Source: Thermoplasmata archaeon | GTDB taxonomy: Archaea; Thermoplasmatota; Thermoplasmata; Lutacidiplasmatales; UBA184 | Assembly (NCBI GenBank): GCA_021816865.1 | Contig: JAKAWX010000005.1 | Location: 62,001 to 126,000 of the forward strand | Length of the DNA stretch: 64,000 nt | Direction of reading: 5' to 3' | Shown here: positions 9,089-17,735 of the stretch, in pieces | Position numbering within the stretch: the stretch's first letter is position 1 | How the letters are laid out: each line of letters starts with the position of its first letter | Notes under the pieces: generated by a model | What the model was told of the DNA's origin: nothing | The model's input: only the letters and a program-made list of their open reading frames with translations | The model's database searches: none | Translations under genes and position numbers: made by a program

Positions 9089-9574
9089 CTACTCGGGAAT
9101 CTCCGAGAGCAGGTAACCGGGAAGGGGTACGCCGGCCCGCTCCACGAGGTCGCGCCGCGCGGGTCGCCACGCGGCCTCGAGCGATCCGCACGGCTTTCCT
9201 TCCATCGTCTCGGTGGTCGCCCGGGTGGTGAGTCGCGACGGGTCGCGCTCGACCACTCGCCCAACGGCCCGATGCCTCACGCCGACCCGCGGGAGGCGGT
9301 CGGCCGTGTACTCCAGCGGCCCCGCGCTCACCCAGAGTCGCCCACCGAGCGTGAGTGCCGCCCAGTATGACGCTTCGTAGAGGACCGTGAAGTGGAGGCC
9401 GTGGTGGAAGAGCGTCGGCCAGCCGATTTCGTCAGGTCGAGGGGTGAACTCCGCCCGAACCTCCCGGACGCCGTCCGGGGCCGTCTCTTCCGCGAACTGC
9501 AGGCGCAGCCCCCGGGCGTGGCGGGGTCCGCATCCGAAGCACGGGTTCTCGATAGGGTTCTCGAGCGCGGGCAT
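9089..9574 (-). CDS. Hotdog-fold thioesterase-like protein
   Basis: 161 residues. The N-terminus 'NPCFGCGPRHARGLRLQF' is the C-x-GCG...GL opening typical of PaaI/YbgC-type hotdog proteins. It is followed by 'GWPTLFHHGLHFTVLYEASYWAAL', which corresponds to the substrate-tunnel helix region, and 'RVGVRHRAVGRVV', a central beta strand. Such enzymes hydrolyse acyl-CoA thioesters. I start at ATG 9574; the upstream part of the ORF-track reading is a GC shadow. The canonical catalytic Asp/Glu of the helix is not obvious, so substrate and activity are open. Confidence 0.75.
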   Translation of the reverse strand: MPALENPIENPCFGCGPRHARGLRLQFAEETAPDGVREVRAEFTPRPDEIGWPTLFHHGLHFTVLYEASYWAALTLGGRLWVSAGPLEYTADRLPRVGVRHRAVGRVVERDPSRLTTRATTETMEGKPCGSLEAAWRPARRDLVERAGVPLPGYLLSEIPE

Positions 9575-9636
9575 GGGTCGACGAGCGGGTCCGGGGACTT
9601 CGGCCTTTCGCTCGACGGCCGCTCCGCACCCCGACG

Positions 9637-11505
9637 CTACCCGTGCGGGGACCGGCGGGACCCGGGCGACGCGGAACGGGGGACCGGCTCGGCCCGGTAC
9701 GGACGCATCTCGCCGAGCGCCCGGGCCGCCCGCAACAGCCCGATGTGCGTGAGCGCCTGCGGGAAGTTCCCGATTCGAAGGTGGTTCCTGGGGTCGAACT
9801 CCTCCGAGAAGAGCCCGAGGGACGTCCCGGCCGCGAGCAGCTCCCCCCAGCTCTCGAGCGCCTCCTCGGTTCGTCCCCCGCGGGCGAGGCACTCGACGAG
9901 CCAGAACGAGGTCGGCAGGAACGCCCCCTCGTCACCCGGGATCCCGTCCGGGGTCCGGTAGCGGTAGACGAACGCGCCCCGGGCCAGCTCGCGCTGGACC
10001 CGATCGACGGTCCCGACGACCCGAGGATCGTCGTACGGGAGAAACCCGACGAGGGGGACGCGAAGGTTGGCGGCGTCGACCTCGGAGCTGCCCGCGGCCT
10101 GGCGGAAGCTCCCGGTCCTCGGGTCGAAGCCGTCGGTGAGGATCCACTCGCGGACCCTCTCGGCTTCGACCTTCCAGCGGTCCCGGGTCGCCCGCTCCTC
10201 CCTCGGATGCCCGAGGCGAGCCGCCCGGTCGAGCGCCACCCACGCCATCAATTTCGAATGGACGAACTGCTTCGGGAGACCGCGGATCTCCCAGATCCCC
10301 CGATCGGGGCGACGCCACAGCCGAACGACCTCATCGGCGAGCCCCGCGATCGCGTTCCAGTGGTCGTCCACGGCCGAGCGGTCGATCCCCTCGAGGACGA
10401 GCGCGCAGTCGAGGAGCTCGCCGTAGATGTCGAGCTGGAACTGCTGGGCGGCGGCGTTGCCGACCCGCACCGGCCGAGAGCCCCACATGCCGCGGAGGTG
10501 CGTCAGCCTTCGTTCCGCGAGGTCGCCCTCACCGTGCGCCCCGTAGACGACCCGCAGGCGGTGTCGGCCGTCCTCCCGGAGGCGCTCGAGCACCCACCGC
10601 AGGAACGACCGCGACTCGGTGAGGTGGCCGAGGTCGAGCATCGCCTGCGCCGAGAACGCCGCGTCTCGGATCCAGACGTACCGGTAGTCCCAGTTCCGGC
10701 TCCCGCCGGGCCACTCCGGGACGGAGGTCGTGGGCGCGGCGATGAACGCTCCGGTGTCGACGTTGGAGAGGAGCTTGAGGGTGATCTCGGAGCGCTCGAC
10801 CCAGCGGTGCCAGGCGCTCGCGTACTGGTGGAACGGTGCGGAGTGCACGTGCGTCCACCGCCGCCAGAACTGATCCGTGTGCTCGACGAGCTCGGCGAAC
10901 CCGGTGCGGACCGGACGCTCCGTGCCCCAACTGACCTCGATCTCGAGCGGCAGTTCGGGACGGACGATCCCCGAACCGACCGCGCGCCCGTCCGTGACGC
11001 GCAATAGCATCGGGTGGGAGTAGCGGAGAGCGTCGCCGTTCGAGCGCGCTTCCCACTCGCCGCCCCGGGCGACGATCTCGGCCGGCCGCGCGCCGTAGTC
11101 GAACCGAGGCTCGAAGCGCGTCTCGATCCCCACGGAGCCGCCGAACGCGCGAACCTCTCTCAGCAGCATCGGAGCGCCTTCGGGCCCGCTGTCGCGGAGG
11201 ACGGGCATGACGTCGGTCACCACGAGCTGTCGATGGTCCGAGAGCTCGAACCGGGTTTCGAGAACGGCGCTCGACGGCCGGTACGCCTGCCTCGACCGGA
11301 ACGCCTCGAGAGGAACCACGGACTGGTAGCCGCCCCTTCGCCCGTCGAGCAGGCGCGCGAAGACGCTTGGGGAGGAGAACCTCGGGAAGCAGGCCCAGTC
11401 GACCGAACCGAAACGGGAGACGAGGGCCGCGGTGTGGAGGTTGCCGACGAGACCGTAGTCGTCCAGCGCGGGATCGAGCGAGGGCAACGACACTCCCGTC
11501 CCCAC
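9637..11505 (-). CDS. GH15 glucoamylase / trehalase-type glycoside hydrolase
   Basis: 622 residues from GTG, the usual size for archaeal and bacterial GH15 proteins. The N-terminal beta-sandwich domain starts 'DYGLVGNLHTAALVSRFGSVDW', the standard opening. The (alpha/alpha)6 barrel has 'GGSRNWDYRYVWIRDAAF', 'GIWEIRG' (expected general acid region) and 'GLFSEEFDP' (expected general base). Enzymes with this architecture release glucose from maltodextrins or, in Thermoplasma and mycobacteria, hydrolyse trehalose. With TreS and a second GH15 elsewhere in the window, either activity is plausible. There is no signal peptide, so it acts in the cytoplasm. Confidence 0.93.
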   Translation of the reverse strand: MGTGVSLPSLDPALDDYGLVGNLHTAALVSRFGSVDWACFPRFSSPSVFARLLDGRRGGYQSVVPLEAFRSRQAYRPSSAVLETRFELSDHRQLVVTDVMPVLRDSGPEGAPMLLREVRAFGGSVGIETRFEPRFDYGARPAEIVARGGEWEARSNGDALRYSHPMLLRVTDGRAVGSGIVRPELPLEIEVSWGTERPVRTGFAELVEHTDQFWRRWTHVHSAPFHQYASAWHRWVERSEITLKLLSNVDTGAFIAAPTTSVPEWPGGSRNWDYRYVWIRDAAFSAQAMLDLGHLTESRSFLRWVLERLREDGRHRLRVVYGAHGEGDLAERRLTHLRGMWGSRPVRVGNAAAQQFQLDIYGELLDCALVLEGIDRSAVDDHWNAIAGLADEVVRLWRRPDRGIWEIRGLPKQFVHSKLMAWVALDRAARLGHPREERATRDRWKVEAERVREWILTDGFDPRTGSFRQAAGSSEVDAANLRVPLVGFLPYDDPRVVGTVDRVQRELARGAFVYRYRTPDGIPGDEGAFLPTSFWLVECLARGGRTEEALESWGELLAAGTSLGLFSEEFDPRNHLRIGNFPQALTHIGLLRAARALGEMRPYRAEPVPRSASPGSRRSPHG

Positions 11506-11602
11506 GGATCCGCCCTTCTTAGAACCTCGCCGCGCCGTGCGCGCCCGACGCGCCGGTCGGCCCGGCTCCGGAACCCTGTCGCCGGTCCCGGTGCGCCCGA
11601 GG

Positions 11603-12064
11603 TCAATCCCGCACGGCGGAGGACGGGCGACGGAGCGCCGCCTCCGCGTGCACCGCGAGGTCCGCAGTGAGGTGGAGGTCGAACCAGGGGTACACGGCTT
11701 CCTCCTCGCGCGAGTTGTGGGACCACAGGACGTTCACGAGCTCCGCTTCGAGCTCGACGGTCGACGACGGGCTCCCGCGCAGCTGCCGCTCGGTGCGGTC
11801 GAGCACGTCGAGGATGCGACGATGGTCGTCGCGCAGGCGCTCGGCGAGCCATCGATGGCTCGGCGACTCCCGTTCGAACGCCGGAAGGAGCTCCTCTTCC
11901 TCGACCTCGATGTGGCGGCGCAGGTCGCTCGCGAACGACCCGAACCGCTCGGCGCGCAGGTCCGCCGCCCCGGCGGGCGTCGAGCGGAACGCCTCGAGCC
12001 GATCGTCGAGCTCCCGGTGGTCCTCGACGAAGACCTTCGACAGCGGGACGGACGGTTCGCCCAT
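11603..12064 (-). CDS. Hemerythrin HHE-domain protein
   Basis: 153 residues forming a four-helix bundle. The probable iron ligands are spaced as in HHE domains: 'EDHRELDDRL', 'RRHIEVEEEELLPAFE', 'LRDDHRRILDVL' and 'WSHNSREEEAVYPWFD', giving His and Glu residues on each helix. Hemerythrin-like proteins bind a di-iron centre and sense or store oxygen, NO or iron. It lies between the GH15 gene and malic enzyme without an obvious operon link. The fold is clear; the role is not. Confidence 0.88.
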   Translation of the reverse strand: MGEPSVPLSKVFVEDHRELDDRLEAFRSTPAGAADLRAERFGSFASDLRRHIEVEEEELLPAFERESPSHRWLAERLRDDHRRILDVLDRTERQLRGSPSSTVELEAELVNVLWSHNSREEEAVYPWFDLHLTADLAVHAEAALRRPSSAVRD

Positions 12065-12383
12065 CGATCCCCCTCACGCTCCTCGGATTCGTGCGGCTTC
12101 GGAGTCGGCCGACCGACCGCCCAGGGGGCGACCGTACATCACGGAGAGGGTCGAGATCGCGCCGTGGGCGACGGTCGGGCGTCCGGGCTCGGCCGCCTTC
12201 CCGCGCGTCGGGGACCGCGGGCGTCGCGAAGAGGTCCCGGCCCCCGCCCCGTCGTCCTCGCCGGGACGGTCGTCCGGGCGTCGGCGCCCGACCGTGGGGA
12301 CTCCGCTCCGTCGCCGCGTCCGCGGCGGGCGTCAACCGGCCTTGACCGCGGCTACTTCTGCCCCGGCGTCCCCCGGGTACCCG
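12065..12383. other. Intergenic stretch between divergent genes
   Basis: About 320 bases separating the hemerythrin and malic-enzyme starts. I see no gene. The ORF-track readings here are Arg/Pro-rich shadows. The sequence 'ggctacttct' near 12350 is a weak TATA candidate about 30 bases before the malic-enzyme ATG. Confidence 0.4.
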
Positions 12384-14111
12384 ATGACGAGCATGGCGTC
12401 CCTTCCCGTCGGTTCGGTACTCCCCCTCTCCAGCCACCGGCTCTCCCCGCTGCCGGATCTCCGGGGTTCGAAGCTCCTCGAAGCGCCGTGCCTCAACAAG
12501 GGGACCGCGTTCACGGACGGGGAACGGACGGCGCTCGGGCTCCACGGCCTCCTGCCCCCCCAGGTCGAATCGCTCGACCAGCAGGTCCTCCGAGCGTACG
12601 AGGCCTACCGGCGCAAGGCGGACGACCTCGAGCGCCACATCTACCTGCGGGCGCTCCAGGACACGAACGAGACCCTGTTCTACCGACTCCTGCTCGACCA
12701 CACCGAGGAGATGACCCCGGTCGTCTACACGCCGGTGGTCGCCCTCGGGTGCCAGGAGTTCAGCCACATCTACCGGCGGCCGCGGGGACTCTTCGTGCCG
12801 TACCCCCTGCGGGCCTCGATCCGGGAGCTCCTGCGGCACCGGCCCCACCCCGACGTGGACGTGGTCGTCGTGACCGACGGCGAGCGGATCCTCGGGATCG
12901 GCGACCAGGGCGCGGGCGGGCTTGCAATCCCGATCGGGAAGCTCTCCCTCTACACCCTCATCGGGGGGATCAAGCCGGACCGGACCCTTCCGATCATCCT
13001 CGACGTGGGAACGAACAACGCCGAGCGCCTGCGCGACCCCGAGTACCTCGGGTGGCGCCACGAGCGCATCACCGGCGACGATTACGACGAGTTCATCGAC
13101 CGGTTCGTCCTCGCGGTCCGCCAGGAGCTCCCCGGCACGCTCGTCCAGTGGGAGGACTTCGGCGTCGCCCACGCCCGGCCGATCCTCGATCGGTACCGCG
13201 ACAAGTTCCTCACGTTCAACGACGACATTCAAGGCACCGGGGCGGTCGCGCTCGCCGCGGTCCTCGCCGCCCTCCGCCGGATCGGGACGCCGCTCGCGGA
13301 CCAGCGGATCGTGATCTTCGGCGCGGGGTCGGGCGGAACCGGCGTCGCCGACATGCTGAAGGGCGCGATGATCGCCGAGGGGCTCGACGAGACCGCGGCC
13401 CGCCGACGGTTCTACCTCGTCAACCATGGCGGTCTCTTGACGGACCGCCGCACCGACGTCCGGGCGGGGCAGTCGACGTTCCTCCAGCCGTGGGAGGAGG
13501 TCGGAGGATGGGCGAAGGAGGACCCCTCGCGCGTCCAGCTGACGGAAGTCGTCCGCGGCGCCCGGCCCACGATCCTGATCGGGCTCTCGACGGTCACGGG
13601 GGCGTTCGAGGAACCGCTCGTTCGGGAGATGTCGCGGGCGAGCGAACGTCCGATCATCTTCCCGCTGTCGAACCCGACGCAACGGTCGGAGGCGGTCCCC
13701 GGCGACCTCCTCGCGTGGACTGACGGCCGGGCGCTCGTCGCGACCGGCTCGCCGTTCCCGCCGGTGGAGGTGAACGGCCGCACCGTGCCGATCGCGCAGT
13801 GCAACAACGTCTACATCTTCCCGGCCGTCGGCCTCGGCGTGGTCGCGAGCGAAGCCCGCCGCGTCACGGACGGGATGTTCCTTGCGGCCGCGCGGGCCCT
13901 CGCCGGGGTCGCCCCCGATACCGACGATCCGACGGTACCGTTGCTTCCGCCGGTCGGCCGCCTGCGCGAGATCGCGGTCGAGCTCGCGGTCGCCGTCGGC
14001 CTCGAGGCTCAGCGGACCGGGCACGCCCCCCACCGGTCGCCGGACGAGCTCCGCCGACGGGTCGTCGAGACCCAATGGGTCCCCGAGTACCCGGTCTACG
14101 CCGGGGTCTAG
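12384..14111 (+). CDS. NAD-type malic enzyme (large, SfcA-like)
   Basis: 575 residues, matching the long malic enzymes of bacteria and eukaryotes rather than the shorter MaeB-like form. The N-terminal domain has 'GTAFTDGERTALGLHGLLPP' and 'VYTPVVALGCQEFS'. The catalytic part has 'VTDGERILGIGDQGAGGLAI', the metal-binding 'FNDDIQGTGAVALAAVLA' and the dinucleotide-binding 'IVIFGAGSGGTGVADML'; 'FPLSNPTQRSEA' and 'QCNNVYIFPAVGLG' are also family signatures. It decarboxylates malate to pyruvate with NAD(P)H formation, linking acetate and amino-acid catabolism to pyruvate. I start at ATG 12384. It converges with the amidohydrolase by a 4-base overlap. Confidence 0.95.
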   Translation: MTSMASLPVGSVLPLSSHRLSPLPDLRGSKLLEAPCLNKGTAFTDGERTALGLHGLLPPQVESLDQQVLRAYEAYRRKADDLERHIYLRALQDTNETLFYRLLLDHTEEMTPVVYTPVVALGCQEFSHIYRRPRGLFVPYPLRASIRELLRHRPHPDVDVVVVTDGERILGIGDQGAGGLAIPIGKLSLYTLIGGIKPDRTLPIILDVGTNNAERLRDPEYLGWRHERITGDDYDEFIDRFVLAVRQELPGTLVQWEDFGVAHARPILDRYRDKFLTFNDDIQGTGAVALAAVLAALRRIGTPLADQRIVIFGAGSGGTGVADMLKGAMIAEGLDETAARRRFYLVNHGGLLTDRRTDVRAGQSTFLQPWEEVGGWAKEDPSRVQLTEVVRGARPTILIGLSTVTGAFEEPLVREMSRASERPIIFPLSNPTQRSEAVPGDLLAWTDGRALVATGSPFPPVEVNGRTVPIAQCNNVYIFPAVGLGVVASEARRVTDGMFLAAARALAGVAPDTDDPTVPLLPPVGRLREIAVELAVAVGLEAQRTGHAPHRSPDELRRRVVETQWVPEYPVYAGV

Positions 14112-15799
14112 TCGGTGCCCGGGGGCCGGGCGCCCGACGCCTCGCTCCGGTCCGCGGGACGGGTCAGAACCCGTCCCGGCCGCTCTCCGGTAAGTCGACC
14201 GCGCCAGACGACCGGGACGCCGTTCACCCAGACGGACGAGAGGAGGCGGGAGTAGCGGGGCCGCTCGGCGTACTCGGGCCCGGCATCGTGCGCGCCCCGG
14301 GGCCAGGAGACGAGGTCGGCGACCTTCCCGACCTCGACCGACCCCCGGTCCGCGAGGCCGAAGTGGTCGCACGGGAGCGCCGTCACTCGACGCACGGCCG
14401 CGGAGAGCGCGAGAGACCCCTCCCGCCCGAGGTCGGCGAGAAACCGGGGGAACGCCCCGTAGTTCCGCGGGTGGATCGGTCCGTCGAACGGCCCGAGGGA
14501 AAGGGAGTTTCCGATGCCGTCCGAGCCGACGAAGGCGGTCGGGTCGCGTTCGACCGCCCTCACGTCGTCGGGCGCCATCCCGAAGAGGAGGACGGAGACC
14601 CCCCCGCGCTCGCGCAGCAAGAGGTCGACCGCCGCCTCGAACGGGCCCAGTCCGAGCTCGCGGCCGATCTCCGAGAGGTTCCTTCCGAGGAATCGTTCGC
14701 CGCCGCGCGTGGCAACCGCCGAGACGACGACGTCCTCCCAACGCAGGTCGTTCGGCCCGATCGTCCAGCCCCGGACGCCGTGCTCCACCTCCTCGCCGGC
14801 CCGCCGCCGGGCGACGGGGTCGCGCAACCGCGCCTCGGCCTCCTCCCAGCGACCTTCGAAGAGCCACCCCGGGAAGAGCGCCGTCAGCGCGGTCTCCCCG
14901 GCCTCGTAGGGGTACATGTCCGCGTGGACCCTCACGCCGTCGGCCCGGGCCCGAGCGATCCGGCGGAGGAGGCCGGGCATCGAGCCCCAGGTCCGCCGTC
15001 CGAAGCACTTCAGGTGCGAGATCTCGAGCCGAACCCGGGTGCGGCCGGCCAGGAGGAGCGCCGCCTCCACCGACACCGGCCCGCCCGTTCCTTCGTCCCG
15101 CAGGTGCGTCGCGTAGACGCCGCCCGCACGGGCGACGCGCTCGAGGAGCGGCTCGAGGTCGTCGGAGGTCGTCTCGAGCTCGGGGGAGTACGCGAGACCC
15201 GTCGAGAGCCCGAAGGCGCCCTGGGCGAGCGCCCGGTCGAGCGACGCCGCGAGCTCCGCGGCTCGGTCGTTCGGGATCGGTCCGTTGCGGAGGCCGACGG
15301 TCGCGATCCTCAGCGTTCCGTGGCCGACCAGGGGCGCGAGGTTCAGGGCCGGACGCGCTTCCGCGACGCGGTTCGACCAGCTCGCAAGGTCGTTCCAGTC
15401 CCAGCGCAGCCGGGACGCGACCCTTGGGAAGAACTGCTCCACGAACGCCGCGAGCTCGTCCCGGTGGAGCGCCGAAACCGGGAAGAGGCTCTCGCCGCAG
15501 TTCCCGACGACCTCCGTCGTGACCCCTTGCATCGCCTTGCTCTCGAGGCCCGGGTTCGCGAGGACGGTGATGTCGGAGTGGGAGTGGACGTCGACGAACC
15601 CGGGGGCCAGGTACTCGCCCGAAAGGTCGACGACCCGGGCGCCCCGTACGGCGAGCGCCTCGCCCCGTTCGAGGACCCTTCCCGACCCGAGACGGACATC
15701 CTCCCGCCGAGCCGGCGAGCCCGAGCCGTCGAGCACGAGCCCCCCGCGAAGGAGGACCTCGGACCGGCCGGAGGCGTCCGGCGCCTCTTCCTCTCTCAT
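14108..15799 (-). CDS. N-acyl-D-amino-acid deacylase family amidohydrolase
   Basis: 563 residues. The amidohydrolase beta-barrel metal signature 'GFVDVHSHSDITVL' is near residue 72. 'EVVGNCGESLFPV' matches the D-aminoacylase NCG motif that carries the metal-ligand Cys, and 'RVRLEISHLKCFG' and 'FVGSDGIGNSL' supply later ligands. The C-terminus has the small beta-sandwich typical of the superfamily ('GSVEVGKVADLVSWP'). The family hydrolyses N-acyl-D-amino acids; dihydropyrimidinase-like or peptidase activities are alternatives. It is divergent from the phosphoesterase across a TATATATA element. Confidence 0.9.
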   Translation of the reverse strand: MREEEAPDASGRSEVLLRGGLVLDGSGSPARREDVRLGSGRVLERGEALAVRGARVVDLSGEYLAPGFVDVHSHSDITVLANPGLESKAMQGVTTEVVGNCGESLFPVSALHRDELAAFVEQFFPRVASRLRWDWNDLASWSNRVAEARPALNLAPLVGHGTLRIATVGLRNGPIPNDRAAELAASLDRALAQGAFGLSTGLAYSPELETTSDDLEPLLERVARAGGVYATHLRDEGTGGPVSVEAALLLAGRTRVRLEISHLKCFGRRTWGSMPGLLRRIARARADGVRVHADMYPYEAGETALTALFPGWLFEGRWEEAEARLRDPVARRRAGEEVEHGVRGWTIGPNDLRWEDVVVSAVATRGGERFLGRNLSEIGRELGLGPFEAAVDLLLRERGGVSVLLFGMAPDDVRAVERDPTAFVGSDGIGNSLSLGPFDGPIHPRNYGAFPRFLADLGREGSLALSAAVRRVTALPCDHFGLADRGSVEVGKVADLVSWPRGAHDAGPEYAERPRYSRLLSSVWVNGVPVVWRGRLTGERPGRVLTRPADRSEASGARPPGTD

Positions 15800-15833
15800 G
15801 GTCGTCGACCCGCGCCTCCCCGTGGGCCGTCGC

Positions 15834-15841
15834 TATATATA
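15834..15841. promoter_or_regulatory. Symmetric TATA element between divergent genes
   Basis: 'tatatata' is fully palindromic and is the most AT-rich octamer nearby. Its centre lies about 28 bases before GTG 15865, which makes that transcript leaderless, and about 38 bases before the amidohydrolase start on the other strand. Confidence 0.7.
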
Positions 15842-15864
15842 GGCCGGGAGGCTCGCATCGCGAA

Positions 15865-16821
15865 GTGAGCCGGTACCGCATCCTGTTCGTCAGCGACCTC
15901 CATGGCTCCGAGGTCTGTTTCCGCAAGTTCCTCAACAGCGTCCCGGTCTACCGTCCGGACCTGCTCGTCTACGGCGGCGACATCATGGGCAAGATCCTGC
16001 AGCCCGTCTTCCCGGTCGGGAAGGGGCAGTATCGCTGGTTCCCGTCGGGCGACCGGGCGGTCGACTTCCCCGAGTCCGAGCTTCCTCAGGTCGAGCGGAA
16101 GATCGCGGACACCGGGCGGTACTCCCTCGTGACCAGTCCCGAGGATTGGGAACGCCGGCGCAAGGACCCCGAGGCGCTCGACGCCTTCTGCCGCGAGCTC
16201 GGGAAGGACCGCGTCCGAGCGTGGCTGCGCCTCGTCGAGGAGCGGCTGCTCCCGAAGAAGACCCCGCTCGTCATGAACGTCGGGAACGACGATACCGACG
16301 GCATCCTCGAGATCCTGCGCAAAGAGGGGCCCGCGAACCTCCTCGTGCCCGAGGGCCAGGTCGTGACGGCCGGCCCGTACGAGATCTACGGGTGCGGCTA
16401 CGCGAACATGACCCCCTGGCACTGTCCGCGGGACCTCGAGGAGGTCGACCTCGGGAGGTTCCTCGACCGTACCGCGGGCCAGATCGGCGCTCCCCGCCGC
16501 ACGATCTTCGACCTCCACGCTCCGCCGAGCGGTACGGCGATCGACCTCGCGCCCGAGCTCGACGCCGACCTCAAGCCGAAGACGGTCTCGGGCCAGATGC
16601 TGCTCACGCACGTGGGGTCGACCTCGGTGCGTCGGCTCATCGAGTCGGTGCGACCCGTCGTGAGCCTCCACGGCCATATCCACGAGTCGATGGGACTCGA
16701 CCGCGTCGCGGGCACGCCGGTGTTCAACCCGGGCAGCGTCTACTTCAGCGGGACCCTCCAGGGACTCGTCCTCGACCTCGAAGGCGACCACGTCGTGAAC
16801 CACCTCTTCATCACGGGGTGA
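15865..16821 (+). CDS. Calcineurin-like metallophosphoesterase
   Basis: 318 residues. The metal-binding blocks of the superfamily occur in order: 'ILFVSDLHGSE' (D-x-H), 'VYGGDIMG' (GGD), 'MNVGNDDTDG' (GND in place of GNH), 'LLTHVG' and 'SLHGHIHES' (GHxH). The insert between blocks 2 and 3 is long. The Asn-Asp in the third block replaces the usual Asn-His, a variation seen in some branches. Substrate is unknown. It is followed after 6 bases by a nucleotidyltransferase-like gene on the same strand, so the pair is probably one operon. Confidence 0.88.
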   Translation: MSRYRILFVSDLHGSEVCFRKFLNSVPVYRPDLLVYGGDIMGKILQPVFPVGKGQYRWFPSGDRAVDFPESELPQVERKIADTGRYSLVTSPEDWERRRKDPEALDAFCRELGKDRVRAWLRLVEERLLPKKTPLVMNVGNDDTDGILEILRKEGPANLLVPEGQVVTAGPYEIYGCGYANMTPWHCPRDLEEVDLGRFLDRTAGQIGAPRRTIFDLHAPPSGTAIDLAPELDADLKPKTVSGQMLLTHVGSTSVRRLIESVRPVVSLHGHIHESMGLDRVAGTPVFNPGSVYFSGTLQGLVLDLEGDHVVNHLFITG

Positions 16822-16827
16822 CGGACG

Positions 16828-17616
16828 GTGTCCGAGGTCCGGCTCGACGAGCACGCCTTCCTCCGCGAGGTCGAAGGGATCGTCGCTCGGGCGAACGAGC
16901 GCTCGATCCCGCTGCGCGCGATCGGCAGCGTCGGGATCTACCACCGCATCCGCGACCACCCGGCGGCGCGCGGGATCTACCTCCACCGCCACGGCGTGGC
17001 GCACGACGGGACGCCCCGGTTCAAGGACCTCGACCTCGCGAGCCTCGAAAAGCACTCGTCGGGGATCTACAAGCTGTTCGTCCGCGAGCTTCGGTTCACC
17101 GAGGACCGGGAGACGAACGCGCTCTTCGGGATGTACCGGAACATCTACTTCCACCCGCAGTTCACGATCGACGTCTTCTACGACTGCCTGCGCTTCAGCC
17201 ACGAGATCCCCCTCAAGAACCGGTTCCCGCCGGGCGTGACCCTCGCCCCCGAGGACCTCTTCCTCGGGAAGGCGCAGATCCACGTCGTGACCCCGCCCGA
17301 CCTCGCGGACATCGCGGCGCTCCTGACCGCGATCCCGCTCGGCCGCATGGACCGGGCGTACCTCGGCACCCGCCTCGGCGACGACTGGGGGCTCTGGTTC
17401 GACGTCCGGACGAACCTCGAGCGGACGGTCCATCGGCTCGCCGAGTGGACGCCGAACGACCGCGGCCTGACCGAGGAGAACCTCGCGACCGCCCGGCGGC
17501 ACATCCGCGACGTCCTCGAGTTCCTCGATGCGATCCCGAAGACCCGGCGCTGGGAGAAGCGATCCCAGAAGGGTACGAAGGAACCGTGGTTCGAGGAGGT
17601 CGACGAGATCCGCTAG
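16828..17616 (+). CDS. Nucleotidyltransferase-like protein
   Basis: 262 residues from GTG. 'LRAIGSVGIYHRI' followed by 'FKDLDLASLEKH' and 'FTIDVFYDCLRF' resembles the GS...DxD...D pattern of the minimal nucleotidyltransferase fold, where the Asp residues bind Mg-ATP. The rest is helical. It probably shares a transcript with the phosphoesterase upstream, a pairing that would fit addition and removal of a phosphoryl or nucleotidyl group. Assignment to the fold is moderate; partner and substrate are unknown. Confidence 0.6.
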   Translation: MSEVRLDEHAFLREVEGIVARANERSIPLRAIGSVGIYHRIRDHPAARGIYLHRHGVAHDGTPRFKDLDLASLEKHSSGIYKLFVRELRFTEDRETNALFGMYRNIYFHPQFTIDVFYDCLRFSHEIPLKNRFPPGVTLAPEDLFLGKAQIHVVTPPDLADIAALLTAIPLGRMDRAYLGTRLGDDWGLWFDVRTNLERTVHRLAEWTPNDRGLTEENLATARRHIRDVLEFLDAIPKTRRWEKRSQKGTKEPWFEEVDEIR

Positions 17617-17735
17617 GGCCGCCTCCCGCGGTTTCCCTCGACCGGAGCCGGAACTCCCCTCTTCGGTCGTAGGGCCGGGGGGCGTGGCCGCACGGCGGAG
17701 ACGCGCGGGAGCTCGCGCCCCGCGCGGCCGGAGCG

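Noticed and set aside
11217-15935. 1572-residue minus-strand ORF covering several genes
   Set aside because: It is an Arg/Gly/Pro-rich shadow of malic enzyme and the D-aminoacylase frames, caused by high GC; real families occupy the other frames.
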